From NCBI RefSeq assembly GCF_002921135.1, contig NZ_PQVJ01000007.1:81221-145220 (forward strand): a stretch of 64,000 nucleotides of DNA, given 5' to 3'. Below, piece by piece: positions 39,513 through 49,153 of this stretch. Source of the DNA: Avibacterium gallinarum. GTDB lineage: Bacteria; Pseudomonadota; Gammaproteobacteria; Enterobacterales; Pasteurellaceae. The notes under the pieces were generated by a model. That model did no database searches. It worked only from the letters and a program-made list of their open reading frames with translations, and was not told where the DNA came from. A program made the position numbers and the translations under genes. Within the stretch, counting starts at the first letter, position 1; each line of letters begins with the position of its first letter.

Positions 39513-40598
39513 TTAATCCACATATTCCGTCAAAACTCGTGGGGTGAGTTTTGTTATTAATTCATAACTTAAAATGCCACTTATTGCTGCGATTTCTTCA
39601 ATAGGTAATACCTTACCCCATAGGATCACTTCATCGCCCACTTGATCTTGGCTATCTTTGCCGAGATCAACAGTGAGCATATCCATTGATACTCTGCCCA
39701 CAATTGGCACAAGGCGACCGTTAAGATAAACCGGCGTTCCCATTGGCATATCTCTTGGATAACCATCGCCATAGCCAATGGCGACCACGCCAATTTTGGT
39801 GTCTTGTTCGCTCACCCATTTTCCGCCATAGCCCACGGGTTCGCCTTTTTTATGATCGCGCACCGCAATCAATGATGAAGTTAGCGTCATCACAGGAATT
39901 AAGCCGTATTCTCGGCTTGGCACATTGTTCGGCGAAATGCCGTATAAAATAATGCCGGGGCGAATCCAATCTAAATGCGCTTCGTGCCAAAATAAAATGC
40001 CACCTGATGCCGCAATGCTACGCTCCCCTGCTCTATTTTCGGTAGCTTGAAGAAAGGCGTTAAGTTGTTTTTGCGTGTAATCAGATTCTAATTCATCAGC
40101 ACGGCTAAAATGGCTAACAAAACCAAAGTGCGGTTCAATATTTGGGCATTTTTCAAGGGCTTGGCAAAATGCTTCCACTTCATCTAAGGCTACGCCAAGG
40201 CGGTGCATTCCTGTGTCAATTTTAAGCCAGACTTTAATCGGGTTAGGTAAATCGGCTTGCTGTAAAGCTTGTAATTGTTCTTTGTTATGCACGATAGTTT
40301 GGATATTATTCACCGCAATAATCGGCAAATCTTTGGCGCGGAAAAAGCCTTCTAATAATAAAATGGGCTTGGTAATGCCGTTGGAACGCAGCGTCAGCGC
40401 TTCTTCTAAACGTGCGACACCAAAGCAATCGACCAATTCTTCCAACACGGACGCCACAAAGGCCACGCCGTGTCCATAGGCATTGGCTTTTACCACCGCG
40501 ATCACTTTGCTATTTGGCGCTTTTTGTTTGATCACTTCGATATTGTGTCTTAATGCGTGCGAACTAATTTTTGCTGTTGCAGGTTTTACATCAATCAT
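39513..40598 (-). CDS. alr: Alanine racemase
   Basis: This 361-residue PLP enzyme supplies D-alanine for peptidoglycan. The PLP lysine is in AVVKANAYGHGVAF (~34-47) and the opposite catalytic tyrosine region in GYGGKWVSEQD (~258); the substrate-site VSMDMLTVDL follows (~310). Its length equals typical Alr (about 360 aa). It starts 5 bp after the dnaB stop on the same strand, the conserved dnaB-alr operon. Confidence 0.96.
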   Translation of the reverse strand: MIDVKPATAKISSHALRHNIEVIKQKAPNSKVIAVVKANAYGHGVAFVASVLEELVDCFGVARLEEALTLRSNGITKPILLLEGFFRAKDLPIIAVNNIQTIVHNKEQLQALQQADLPNPIKVWLKIDTGMHRLGVALDEVEAFCQALEKCPNIEPHFGFVSHFSRADELESDYTQKQLNAFLQATENRAGERSIAASGGILFWHEAHLDWIRPGIILYGISPNNVPSREYGLIPVMTLTSSLIAVRDHKKGEPVGYGGKWVSEQDTKIGVVAIGYGDGYPRDMPMGTPVYLNGRLVPIVGRVSMDMLTVDLGKDSQDQVGDEVILWGKVLPIEEIAAISGILSYELITKLTPRVLTEYVD

Positions 40599-40603
40599 AA
40601 TGC

Positions 40604-42007
40604 CTACTCGTGAATATATTCTGGTTGATCTTTAAGGTTGTCAAAACGGGAAAATTGTCCGTTAAATTTCAACCGCACTTTACCAATTGGGCCATTACGC
40701 TGTTTACCGATAATAATTTCCGCAATGCCTTTTTCTTCCGAATTATCGTTATACACTTCATCGCGATAAATAAACATAATCAAATCCGCATCTTGTTCAA
40801 TGGAGCCTGACTCACGCAAATCTGAGTTTACCGGGCGTTTATCCGCGCGATTTTCCAAGGTACGGTTAAGCTGAGAAAGGGCAATCACTGGCACTTCTAA
40901 CTCTTTGGCTAAGGCTTTCAAAGAACGCGAAATTTCTGCTATTTCTAAGGTTCGGTTATCAGAAAAAGCTGGCGCACGCATTAACTGCAAGTAATCCACC
41001 ATAATGAGACTTAAGCCTCCGTGTTCGCGGTACACTCGCCTTGCACGAGAACGCAATTCAGTTGGCGTTAAGCCTGAAGAGTCATCAATGTACAAATTTG
41101 GCTTTTGTTTAAACACCCCTAAAGTGCTGGCAATTTTCGCCCAATCCCCTTCATCTAAACCTTGCCCTGTGCGGATTTTCGTTTGATCCACACGAGAAAG
41201 AGAGGCTAAGGAACGCATCATAATTTGTTCTGATGGCATCTCTAAACTGAACACTAGCACAGGTTTATCACTGGCTAATGCGGCATTTTCACACAAGTTC
41301 ATCGCAAAGGTGGTTTTCCCCATAGAAGGGCGTGCGGCGACAATAATTAAATCAGAAGGTTGCAAGCCTGCTGTTTTACGGTCTAAATCAATAAACCCTG
41401 TGGTTACCCCAGTTACCCCGTTATGGGTTTCGCTCGCGCTTAGCAATTCAATTTTATCAATGGTTTTATCTAAAATATCAATGATATTTTGCGGCCCTTC
41501 GGTCGCCGTGGTACGCTTTTCTGCAATGCTAAACACTTCGCGTTCGGCATCATCAAGAATTTCTTTAACATCTCGCCCTTTGGTTTGATAGCTCATTTCA
41601 GCAATTTTGTTACTGGACGCAATTAGCTCACGCAAAATGGCTTTTTCGCGTACAATATCAGCATAAGTCAGCACGTTCGCTGCACTTGGCGTATTTTTTG
41701 AAAGCTCGGCTAAATAGGCAAAACCGCCCACTTCTTCGCTCACGCCAGCGGCTTTTAAGGTTTCATCTAAGGTTAAAAGATCCACAGGTTTATTGTTGCG
41801 GATCAAATTCATTATGTGCTGAAAAATCAGACGATGCTCAAAGGTGTAAAAATCTTCGGCAATAATGCGCTCAGATACGGCGTCCCAATGGGCATCTGTC
41901 AGCAACATACTGCCGATAACCGCTTGTTCTGCTTCAATGGAATGAGGGGGAATGTTAATCTGATCAACTTTTTTATCTTTCGAGCTTGAAGGGTATTGTT
42001 TCGCCAT
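40604..42007 (-). CDS. dnaB: Replicative DNA helicase DnaB
   Basis: This 467-residue hexameric helicase unwinds the replication fork. The N-terminal domain (IPPHSIEAEQAVIGSMLL) mediates ring formation and primase contact. The RecA-like C-terminal domain has the Walker A motif in VAARPSMGKTTFAMNL (~235), Walker B in SLIMVDYLQLM (~335) and the DnaB motif LSQLNRTLENRADKRP. E. coli DnaB is 471 aa. No intein is present. It is co-transcribed with alr. Confidence 0.97.
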   Translation of the reverse strand: MAKQYPSSSKDKKVDQINIPPHSIEAEQAVIGSMLLTDAHWDAVSERIIAEDFYTFEHRLIFQHIMNLIRNNKPVDLLTLDETLKAAGVSEEVGGFAYLAELSKNTPSAANVLTYADIVREKAILRELIASSNKIAEMSYQTKGRDVKEILDDAEREVFSIAEKRTTATEGPQNIIDILDKTIDKIELLSASETHNGVTGVTTGFIDLDRKTAGLQPSDLIIVAARPSMGKTTFAMNLCENAALASDKPVLVFSLEMPSEQIMMRSLASLSRVDQTKIRTGQGLDEGDWAKIASTLGVFKQKPNLYIDDSSGLTPTELRSRARRVYREHGGLSLIMVDYLQLMRAPAFSDNRTLEIAEISRSLKALAKELEVPVIALSQLNRTLENRADKRPVNSDLRESGSIEQDADLIMFIYRDEVYNDNSEEKGIAEIIIGKQRNGPIGKVRLKFNGQFSRFDNLKDQPEYIHE

Positions 42008-42196
42008 AAATCCGTTTTTGATTACGATAAAAATTTATGCCTATCATATACCAAATTGCAGGGAGAATTAAGAAAAAGAAAAGAGGATTTTATTTCTGAT
42101 CAAAAGAAAACCGCAACATTGGCTATTCGCTCAAAGTGCGGTTATTTTTTCTCAAGTTTTTATCGTTTGCTTTTTAAGCGAAAGCAAAATGATGGA

Positions 42197-43189
42197 TTAT
42201 TCCAACGCCAACAAGGCAAAAGTTGCAAGCCAGTGCGCACCGCTGTAATGGCTGCCTACAACGTGATCTAAGCTCGCTTGCAGATGCTGTTGAATGGCAT
42301 TTTTAAGCGCTGTTTGTAAGGCGTGATCCGCTGGTAGCGCTTTCGCGATGTGTTTAAAGCACCACGAACGGCTGAGATTTAAGCCATCTAAATGGGCAAT
42401 TTTTGGATCAGCACGATCGCTCACTTCTGCCGGACTTAGCAAAGTGTTGAGCTGCTGTTCCAGCAAGAACTCTGCAAACCAAGCTGGGAAATCCGCTAAC
42501 ACTTTGCTCATTAATAAGGCTTCCGTTAATGCGCCTGAAAGATAATCGTCCCCGGCGGGTTCATAATTGGCAGGGTAATTTTTATCTTGGCGATAATAAC
42601 GTTCAGTTGCCTGTAAAATGGCATTTTCCAATTCTTGATCCTGCATTGCTCTTGCATAATCCAACGCCAAAACCAATGCAAAGGCGGTGTTAAAATGCGT
42701 TCCAACACGAATTGGATAGCTTAATTTACCTAGATAATCGAGTAATTTTTGGCGAATATCTAAGGTGAGCGGTTGCAATAATTCATACCATTGCGCTGCT
42801 TGCGGTAAGTCGGATTGTTTAAGCTCTTGAGCAAGTGCCAAGATCCACGCATAACCATAAGGGCGTTCAAAAGAAGCACGGAATGGCGCGTGAAAATAAG
42901 CCAACTCGTGCGCCACATTTTCTGCCGTGAAATGTTCGGCGAATAATTTTTCGATCTCCGCTTTGCTGTCTAAATTAGGATAAATTTTTACACAGCGTAA
43001 TAAAAGCCAATAACCGTGTACCGCAGAATGCCAGTCAAAACAGCCGTAAAAAATCGGGTGTAGCTGACGTGGCGATTGCACATCGGCTTCAGAATTAAGC
43101 AGGTGCATTATATGATTTGGGTATTCTTGGCGTAAAAATTGCAAGGGCATATTGGCAAATTCAGTCGCCTGTTGTTGAGTGAGTTTCAT
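42197..43189 (-). CDS. DUF2891 family protein
   Basis: This 330-residue soluble protein has the DUF2891 hallmark HPIFYGCFDWHSAVHGYWLL (~43-62) near the start, and further His/Trp-rich blocks including GTHFNTAF and GSHYSGAHWLATFALLAL at the end. The all-helical pattern with acidic and His residues recalls alpha/alpha-toroid hydrolases, but no activity is known to me. It follows the DUF979 gene by 9 bp, forming a DUF969-DUF979-DUF2891 operon; a substrate-processing role for whatever the permease pair carries is plausible inference. Confidence 0.83.
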   Translation of the reverse strand: MKLTQQQATEFANMPLQFLRQEYPNHIMHLLNSEADVQSPRQLHPIFYGCFDWHSAVHGYWLLLRCVKIYPNLDSKAEIEKLFAEHFTAENVAHELAYFHAPFRASFERPYGYAWILALAQELKQSDLPQAAQWYELLQPLTLDIRQKLLDYLGKLSYPIRVGTHFNTAFALVLALDYARAMQDQELENAILQATERYYRQDKNYPANYEPAGDDYLSGALTEALLMSKVLADFPAWFAEFLLEQQLNTLLSPAEVSDRADPKIAHLDGLNLSRSWCFKHIAKALPADHALQTALKNAIQQHLQASLDHVVGSHYSGAHWLATFALLALE

Positions 43190-43198
43190 ACTTGCTCC

Positions 43199-44179
43199 CT
43201 AAAAAATAATGAAATACATCAGAATAATATTGGCAATCAAAATGGATACCGCAGAAGGAATCTGCACTTTAATCACTTGATATTTATCTTTTAATTCTAA
43301 CAATGCGGCAGGCACGATATTAAAGTTTGCTGCCATTGGGGTCATTAATGTACCGCAATAACCCGCATACATACCAATCGCAAACAGCGGTGCTGGATCA
43401 GCATTATGCATTGTCACTAAAAACGGCAAGGCAATCCCCGCACTCAGCACTGGGAAAGCAGCAAAGGCGTTACCCATAATCATTGTGAAGAGCGCCATTC
43501 CTAAGCAATAAGTGGCAACGAGTAAGAAACGATTATTTGGATCGATAAACAAGCTCACCACTTTTTGCACCGATTCCCCAGTGTTCGCTGCCACAAATAC
43601 ACCGCCTAACATTGCCAACATTTGCGGTAAAATTGCCGCCCAGCCAATGGTGTCCACCAAACGTCTGGATTGGCTTACCGCTTGCAATGGTGAACCGCCT
43701 GTGAGTTTCCAGCCGACTAATAACGCGGTGATACAAGCTAAGCATAATGCAGCAAGGGTGAGATATTTTTGATCAAGCAAGAATACGCCACCGATGGATA
43801 CGCCTTTCAGGAAGATCGTTCCGATCACCGTTACCACAGGAATGAGTACTGCAGGTAAGAATAACCAGTTTTTCAATTTATTTGATGAAGCTTCACGTTG
43901 CGCATCAGTTGCCATTGGGTATTCGCCTTTGCCTACTAAGCCAAGTCCAGCCAATAGCGCAATAACGATTACAACGGCACCAACAATACGGTAAGTAAGC
44001 GCTTTTCCTAAGGTGGCGATCATAAGATCACTAAATAAGAAAATACTGCCAAATAAGAACCAGAAAAGTGCGGTGGTAAATCGTTTAGCATTTGCTTTAT
44101 CACGCAAGGTCATTACCACGAGCATCATCACAATAATGCCAATTAAATAATAAACGGAATTAATGCTGATTAAGGTCAT
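43199..44179 (-). CDS. DUF979 family membrane protein (permease component)
   Basis: This 326-residue protein has about ten hydrophobic helices and conserved segments MGNAFAAFPVLSAGIALPFL and YAGYCGTLMTPMAANFNIVP, characteristic of DUF979. DUF969 and DUF979 always occur as adjacent pairs, probably the two halves of a transporter. Its start overlaps the DUF969 stop by 4 bp. The GTLMTP motif resembles ion-transporter superfamily re-entrant loops. Substrate unknown; similar pairs elsewhere lie beside pyrrolidone-carboxyl peptidase genes. Confidence 0.85.
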   Translation of the reverse strand: MTLISINSVYYLIGIIVMMLVVMTLRDKANAKRFTTALFWFLFGSIFLFSDLMIATLGKALTYRIVGAVVIVIALLAGLGLVGKGEYPMATDAQREASSNKLKNWLFLPAVLIPVVTVIGTIFLKGVSIGGVFLLDQKYLTLAALCLACITALLVGWKLTGGSPLQAVSQSRRLVDTIGWAAILPQMLAMLGGVFVAANTGESVQKVVSLFIDPNNRFLLVATYCLGMALFTMIMGNAFAAFPVLSAGIALPFLVTMHNADPAPLFAIGMYAGYCGTLMTPMAANFNIVPAALLELKDKYQVIKVQIPSAVSILIANIILMYFIIF

Positions 44180-44904
44180 TTGCTCGCCTCCTCTGTTGCT
44201 TTACCTGTTTGGGCTTGCCACGCCAACACATCGCGATGAATACTCGCATCAAGGCGTACAAGGCGGAACATATGAATCACTAATGCAGCAATCGCTGTTG
44301 GAATTGCCCATAATCCAATGTGTAATGGTTCTACGTTGGTGATACCGTTTTCTTTCAAGAAAGCATCAATCAGCAATACCGCACCAAAGGCGATAAAAAT
44401 ATCTTCTCCAAAGAATACGGCAATATTGTCGCAGGCGGCGGAATGAGCTTTGATTTTATCGCGAATATGCTGTGGTAAATCACCATATTTATTGACCGCT
44501 GCCCCTTCTGTCATCGGTGCAAGCAAAGGACGTACAGTTTGTGCGTGTCCACCTAAAGACATCAAACCTAATGCGGCGGTAGCTTCACGCATAACAAAAT
44601 AAAGCATCAAAATGCGTGCTGAAGTAACACTGGCCATTTTCGCCACCCAAGCCTGAGCGCGTTCTTTCAAGCCGTAATATTCTAATAATCCAATAACCGG
44701 CAAAATCAGGATAAATGTGGCAAGAGAACGGCTGTTAATGAATTTCTCACCGAAGGTTTCTAGCAACAAACCAAAATCCATTCCCACCATTAATCCTGTA
44801 GCTAAACCTGCCGCAACCACCACAAGTAGGGGATTAAAACGTAAGGCAAACCCAATTACAACAATGGGAATGCCCACCAAAGGAAGTAGCGTTGCGCTAT
44901 CCAT
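44176..44904 (-). CDS. DUF969 family membrane protein (permease component)
   Basis: This 242-residue protein with about six helices has the DUF969 blocks LLPLVGIPIVVIGFALRFNP at the N-terminus, LPVIGLLEYYGLKERAQ (~70) and MSLGGHAQTVRPLLAPM (~116). It is the first gene of the DUF969-DUF979-DUF2891 operon and is coupled to DUF979 by an ATGA-type overlap. A possible CRP site lies about 120 bases upstream. The ATG has GGAGGT nearby. Confidence 0.85.
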   Translation of the reverse strand: MDSATLLPLVGIPIVVIGFALRFNPLLVVVAAGLATGLMVGMDFGLLLETFGEKFINSRSLATFILILPVIGLLEYYGLKERAQAWVAKMASVTSARILMLYFVMREATAALGLMSLGGHAQTVRPLLAPMTEGAAVNKYGDLPQHIRDKIKAHSAACDNIAVFFGEDIFIAFGAVLLIDAFLKENGITNVEPLHIGLWAIPTAIAALVIHMFRLVRLDASIHRDVLAWQAQTGKATEEASK

Positions 44905-45012
44905 AAATCAGACCTCCATAACATAGGAAAAAAGAACAGAATGCGGTTAATAATCAACCATCTTGAAAGAATATATGGAAGTGTTAATGAATTGTAAACA
45001 GCGTTTGACGAG

Positions 45013-45034
45013 ATTAGAGAGCTAGATCACATTT
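45013..45034 (-). promoter_or_regulatory. CRP-like site upstream of the DUF969 operon
   Basis: On the minus strand AAATGTGATCTAG is a perfect left half of the CRP consensus, followed by CTCTCTAAT, a weaker right half. Placed about 110-130 bases before the DUF969 start codon, it suggests catabolite control. Confidence 0.4.
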
Positions 45035-45043
45035 TTAGCGCAT

Positions 45044-45076
45044 AAAAAATGCGGTGAAAAATCACCGCACTTTGTT
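45044..45076 (-). terminator. slyB/pcp terminator (uptake-signal inverted pair)
   Basis: AAATGCGGTGA and TCACCGCACTTT arms (45048-45073), with the A-run giving T's on the minus strand, follow the lipoprotein gene. Confidence 0.8.
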
Positions 45077-45087
45077 AAAAGAAAAAA

Positions 45088-45549
45088 TTACATCACCGAT
45101 ACATTAAGTTTTGAATCGCCTACGATTTGAACTTTTGCACCCGGAACAAATTTTTCGTTGTATTTTTGTACAACAACAATTTGCTTACCATCATTTTTTC
45201 GGATCACTAATTCTTGTGCATTCACTTGGCTTGCTTTTTCTTCTACTTTGCTACCAATTACCGCACCCGCGATTGCGCCTACAGCCGTTGCAATAGCTTG
45301 ACCTGTGCCGCCGCCAATGCCAGAACCTGCGATACCACCAAGCACACCACCACCAACTGTGCCGATCACACCTTCATTTTCCGCTTGAATTTTCACCGCT
45401 CTTACAGAAACGATTGTGCCATAGCTGATTGAACGCGCTTCTTTTGCTTGTCCGCCAGAATACACATCACCGCTGTAAATATCCTGATTTGCGCAACCTG
45501 CTAAGCCCAAGCTCATTAAAATCGCTAATGCTAAACTCATTTTTTTCAT
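45088..45549 (-). CDS. slyB: Glycine-zipper outer membrane lipoprotein, SlyB/Pcp type
   Basis: This 153-residue protein has a lipoprotein signal with LGLAGC, Cys19 being the lipidated residue. A glycine-zipper 2TM region (GTVGGGVLGGIAGSGIGGGT, ~63-82) follows, then a beta-rich tail ending KLNVSVM. It corresponds to the 15 kDa peptidoglycan-associated lipoprotein Pcp of H. influenzae and to enterobacterial SlyB. It sits in the outer membrane and stabilises the envelope. Monocistronic. Confidence 0.9.
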   Translation of the reverse strand: MKKMSLALAILMSLGLAGCANQDIYSGDVYSGGQAKEARSISYGTIVSVRAVKIQAENEGVIGTVGGGVLGGIAGSGIGGGTGQAIATAVGAIAGAVIGSKVEEKASQVNAQELVIRKNDGKQIVVVQKYNEKFVPGAKVQIVGDSKLNVSVM

Positions 45550-45591
45550 AAGAAATACACCTTTATTTAACTAATTATCTTTATTCCCTTA

Positions 45592-46167
45592 TCAAGACGC
45601 CACAATCGTCTTAATATGATAAGGATGCACCTTAATGCACGCGGCGTTATCACCACTCACTGCAATTGAAGGATTTGGGAGCGTTTCACCCTCTACCTTA
45701 GGTTCACTCACTTTGACGCGCACATCTGTCATTTTGTTCCATAAAAAATGTGAATTTATCCGTTCAATCCACGCATTTGCTGTTTCCTTAGGCAAAAAAG
45801 GCATAACCGCTTCAATATGCTCCCATCCTTCTTGTGGATATTGTTTATTTTTCGGGAACGGCAATTCCACGATCTGTACTTGCTGATTGGCAAAAGTTAA
45901 TGGCGTATCTAATTGAATAAGATAAATTTTTCGCCCATTGACTAAATTATTACTTAAAATTTTACCGCACTTTAATAACTCACTGAGCCAGCGTTGCGCG
46001 GATTGCTCGCTGTTCACACGCACCGCAAGATGATCAATCACATAATCTTGCAACGGCAACGCCATTTTTTCCGCCAGTTGTAAAATATGCTGCTCAAATT
46101 TGGCAAATTCATCGTAGGAAAAGAAAGGGTTGTCAAAAAATGAAAAATTTTGCACCGCTCTTGTCAT
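45592..46167 (-). CDS. yecM: YecM family VOC-fold protein
   Basis: This 191-residue protein of the vicinal-oxygen-chelate-like YecM family has conserved blocks DHLAVRVNSEQSAQRWL (~45-61) and PQEGWEHIEAVMP (~110-122) with His and Glu residues placed for metal binding. The biochemical role is unknown. It is divergent from argS, which is the order I remember in H. influenzae. Confidence 0.85.
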   Translation of the reverse strand: MTRAVQNFSFFDNPFFSYDEFAKFEQHILQLAEKMALPLQDYVIDHLAVRVNSEQSAQRWLSELLKCGKILSNNLVNGRKIYLIQLDTPLTFANQQVQIVELPFPKNKQYPQEGWEHIEAVMPFLPKETANAWIERINSHFLWNKMTDVRVKVSEPKVEGETLPNPSIAVSGDNAACIKVHPYHIKTIVAS

Positions 46168-46255
46168 TTTTTCTTGCTTTGTCTTTGTCTTAATTCAGAA
46201 AGAAGGTATCATAGCGGATTATTTTATTTTCACAATTAAAAATTAAGGATAAACC

Positions 46256-47989
46256 GTGAATATTCAATCCATTTTATCTGACAAAATTAAGCACGCGATG
46301 ATCCAAGCAGGGGCAGATGAACAATGCGAAGCCCTAGTACGCCAATCTAACAAGCCACAATTTGGCGATTATCAAGCTAACGGCATTATGGCGGCGGCGA
46401 AAAAATTGGGTTTAAATCCCCGTGAATTTGCACAAAAAGTGCTAGAACATCTTGATCTTAGCCCGATTGCCGACAAAATTGAAATTGCAGGCCCCGGCTT
46501 TATTAATATTTTTCTTTCACCAACTTGGCTTGCGGATAACGTGCAAACCGCATTAAAAGACGATCACCTTGGCATTCACACGGACAAAAAAGAAACCATC
46601 GTGGCAGATTATTCTTCACCTAATGTGGCAAAAGAAATGCACGTTGGGCATTTGCGTTCAACCATTATTGGTGATGCTGTGGTGCGTACCCTCGAATTTT
46701 TAGGGCATAACGTGATCCGTGCGAATCACGTTGGCGACTGGGGAACGCAATTCGGTATGCTTATCGCCTATTTAGAAAAAATGGAAAATGAACACGCCAG
46801 TGAAATGGAATTAAGCAATTTAGAAGCCTTTTACCGTGCGGCGAAAGAACATTACGACAACGATGAAGCCTTTGCTGAAAAAGCCCGTGGTTATGTGGTG
46901 AAATTGCAAAGTGGCGATGAATACTGTCGCGCAATGTGGAAAAAATTGGTTGATATTACAATGCAACAAAATCAACGCAATTACGATCGCCTAAACGTTA
47001 CTCTGACAGAAAAAGATGTGATGGGCGAAAGCCTGTATAACCCAATGTTGCCTGCTATTGTGGAAGATTTAAAAGCGCAAGGATTGGCCGTGGAAGATGA
47101 CGGCGCATTGGTGGTTTATCTTGATGAATTTAAAAACAAAGATGGCGATCCAATGGGCGTGATCGTGCAGAAAAAAGATGGTGGATTTTTATACACCACC
47201 ACAGACATCGCCGCCGCCAAATATCGTTATGAAACCTTAAAAGCCGATCGCGTATTGGTGTTCTCGGATACTCGTCAAAGCCAACATATGCAACAAGCGT
47301 GGCTGATTACCCGCAAAGCTGGTTATGTGCCAGAGAGCTTCCAATTAGAGCATAAAAACTTTGGAATGATGCTTGGTAAAGACGGTAAACCGTTCAAAAC
47401 CCGTAGTGGTGGCACAGTAAAATTAGCCGATCTTCTTGATGAAGCCATTGAGCGTGCGGATAAATTAATTAGCGAAAAAAGCACCGCACTTTCTCCTGAG
47501 GAAAAATCAGCCGTAGTGGAAGCGGTGGGAATTGGTTCAGTGAAATATGCGGATTTATCCAAAAACCGCACCACTGATTATGTGTTTGATTGGGATAATA
47601 TGCTCAGCTTTGAAGGCAACACCGCGCCTTATATGCAATATGCTTACACGCGTATCCGCTCCGTTTTCAACAAAGCCGGCATTAGCCCTGCACAGCTTGC
47701 AGATGCACCAATCAAAGTAGTCAATGAAAAAGAGCGTGCTTTAGCCATTAAATTGCTCCAGTTTGAAGAAGCAATCCAACAAGTGGCAAAAGAAGGCTCA
47801 CCACATATTCTTTGCGCTTATCTTTATGAATTGGCTGGCGTGTTCTCAAGTTTCTACGAACATTGCCCAATTCTTAACAATGAAGATGAAAGCATTAAAC
47901 TCAGCCGTTTAAAATTGGCCTTACTCACAGAGAAAACCTTAAAACAAGGGTTGGATCTGTTGGGGATTAAGACTGTTGAGAAGATGTGA
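46256..47989 (+). CDS. argS: Arginyl-tRNA synthetase
   Basis: This 577-residue class I synthetase charges tRNA-Arg. The HIGH-like motif is in [18 protein letters not shown] (~124-141); the KMSKS equivalent region is [19 protein letters not shown] (~373). The N-terminal Add-1 domain and C-terminal DALR anticodon-binding domain ([17 protein letters not shown], ~450) are both complete. The displayed start codon is GTG or an adjacent codon at 46256 with AAGGATAA upstream. E. coli ArgS is 577 aa. It marks the conserved left border of the accessory island. Confidence 0.96.
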   Translation: MNIQSILSDKIKHAMIQAGADEQCEALVRQSNKPQFGDYQANGIMAAAKKLGLNPREFAQKVLEHLDLSPIADKIEIAGPGFINIFLSPTWLADNVQTALKDDHLGIHTDKKETIVADYSSPNVAKEMHVGHLRSTIIGDAVVRTLEFLGHNVIRANHVGDWGTQFGMLIAYLEKMENEHASEMELSNLEAFYRAAKEHYDNDEAFAEKARGYVVKLQSGDEYCRAMWKKLVDITMQQNQRNYDRLNVTLTEKDVMGESLYNPMLPAIVEDLKAQGLAVEDDGALVVYLDEFKNKDGDPMGVIVQKKDGGFLYTTTDIAAAKYRYETLKADRVLVFSDTRQSQHMQQAWLITRKAGYVPESFQLEHKNFGMMLGKDGKPFKTRSGGTVKLADLLDEAIERADKLISEKSTALSPEEKSAVVEAVGIGSVKYADLSKNRTTDYVFDWDNMLSFEGNTAPYMQYAYTRIRSVFNKAGISPAQLADAPIKVVNEKERALAIKLLQFEEAIQQVAKEGSPHILCAYLYELAGVFSSFYEHCPILNNEDESIKLSRLKLALLTEKTLKQGLDLLGIKTVEKM

Positions 47990-48004
47990 TTTATTGTAAC
48001 AACA

Positions 48005-48035
48005 AAGGCTAACTTTTCAGTTAGCCTTATTTTTT
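48005..48035 (+). terminator. argS terminator
   Basis: A 10-bp stem, AAGGCTAACT (48005-48014) and AGTTAGCCTT (48019-48028) with a TTTC loop, runs into T's. Confidence 0.93.
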
Positions 48036-48081
48036 GACCAATCAAAATAGCTAAAGAAATTCCTAGCTTCTTTGCAGGGGA

Positions 48082-48294
48082 TTAATTGATTCTCAATTTA
48101 AAAGTGGAAATAGCCAAGCAGTACAAATTCCTTCAAGCTTTCGTTTAGATCTGGATACAATAGAGATTCTACAAGGTAAAAATGGTGATGTTATTTTACG
48201 CCCTTTTAAACCTAAAGCGGATTTAAACTTTCTTGAATTATTTTTAGATTTTGATGAAAATCTTATTAACACATTAGAAAATGAAGAGAAATAA
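48082..48294 (+). pseudogene. VapB-type (AbrB-fold) antitoxin remnant without start codon or toxin
   Basis: One frame reads FKSGNSQAVQIPSSFRLDLD, then DTIEILQGKNGDVILRPFKP and an acidic tail ending LENEEK before TAA. This matches VapB/MazE-like antitoxins, especially H. influenzae VapB1 with its SGNSQAVRIP and ENGDVVLRP motifs. There is no ATG, GTG or TTG in frame after the stop at 48064-48066; the N-terminus is decayed or relies on ATT at 48085. No VapC toxin follows: 48295-48428 is AT-rich with nothing recognisable. It appears to be a relic of a toxin-antitoxin locus. Confidence 0.7.
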
Positions 48295-48428
48295 TTTCTA
48301 CAAATTAAATTATAAAATATGAGAGCTTCTTTTTTAATTTAGACTGATTTTCTAACTCACATTTAAAATGGAAAACTCTCACTTTTATAATGAACTATAA
48401 ACTTACATAAAATCTTTAATAGTAAAAA

Positions 48429-49142
48429 TTAAAAAAGTGTAAGGTTCTTATTTTCTTCCGAAATAGAATTTCCTGCTCTGTATAATTTAAACTCTGTTGA
48501 AAAACCTATAGGATCTTGAATAAAATCTTTCACGCTTTCATTTTCATAAAGAGAAACGCATAAAGCTAACGTTCTCGCTTGGCAACTAAAGGACTTATCG
48601 GGATTAAATTCAATATCTGTAAAAGCATCAAATTTTTGATCAAATAATGAATCCCTTAACTCTACATTTCTATCAGAAAATAAAACATTAAGATATAGCC
48701 AATCATAAAATAAGCTTTTAGGTTCAAGAGGGTAATCTTTTCCATTAAAAGTAAAATTAATGAGATTTCCACTCTCTTTTAATCTTTGATCTTTTTTAGC
48801 TTCCCTTGGTGTAACTGTCAACAAATCTCTGTATGGCCCTCCATTTTCAAATACCTTGCTACTTTGGAAGAGATTTTCAACAGGATATCCCTTGATATTT
48901 CTGAGAAAAAATGCACTTAATTGAATACCAATTTCTTGTTCAGATTTACTTGAAGCCTCTAATATTTTTTTATAGCCATATTTTTTCGCCTCATTATGTA
49001 GGCTATGTATAGAACGTCTTCTAACTTCTGAGCTCATCCCCATATGCCAATCAAATTCAATATTTTTTTCTATTACGCCAATATTTTCTCTATCTGGAAT
49101 GAATATGGGACGCTTTGATTTTCCGATACTTTTTTTATTCAT
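48429..49142 (-). CDS. DarT1-associated NADAR antitoxin
   Basis: This 237-residue protein matches the NADAR-DarT1 antitoxin family by several blocks: RPIFIPDRENIGVIEKNIEF at the start, LEASSKSEQEIGIQLSAFFL (~61-80), ENLFQSSKVFENGGPYRDLL (~89-108), LEPKSLFYDWLYLNVLFSD and AFTDIEFNPDKSFSCQA (~172-188). NADAR enzymes remove ADP-ribose that DarT1-type toxins attach to DNA bases, reported for guanine. It lies 11 bp downstream of the DarT1-like gene with AGAGG before its ATG, so the two are co-transcribed. AT content is visibly higher than in the flanking housekeeping genes. No function other than antitoxin is suggested. Confidence 0.85.
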   Translation of the reverse strand: MNKKSIGKSKRPIFIPDRENIGVIEKNIEFDWHMGMSSEVRRRSIHSLHNEAKKYGYKKILEASSKSEQEIGIQLSAFFLRNIKGYPVENLFQSSKVFENGGPYRDLLTVTPREAKKDQRLKESGNLINFTFNGKDYPLEPKSLFYDWLYLNVLFSDRNVELRDSLFDQKFDAFTDIEFNPDKSFSCQARTLALCVSLYENESVKDFIQDPIGFSTEFKLYRAGNSISEENKNLTLF

Positions 49143-49153
49143 ATTAAAAACCT

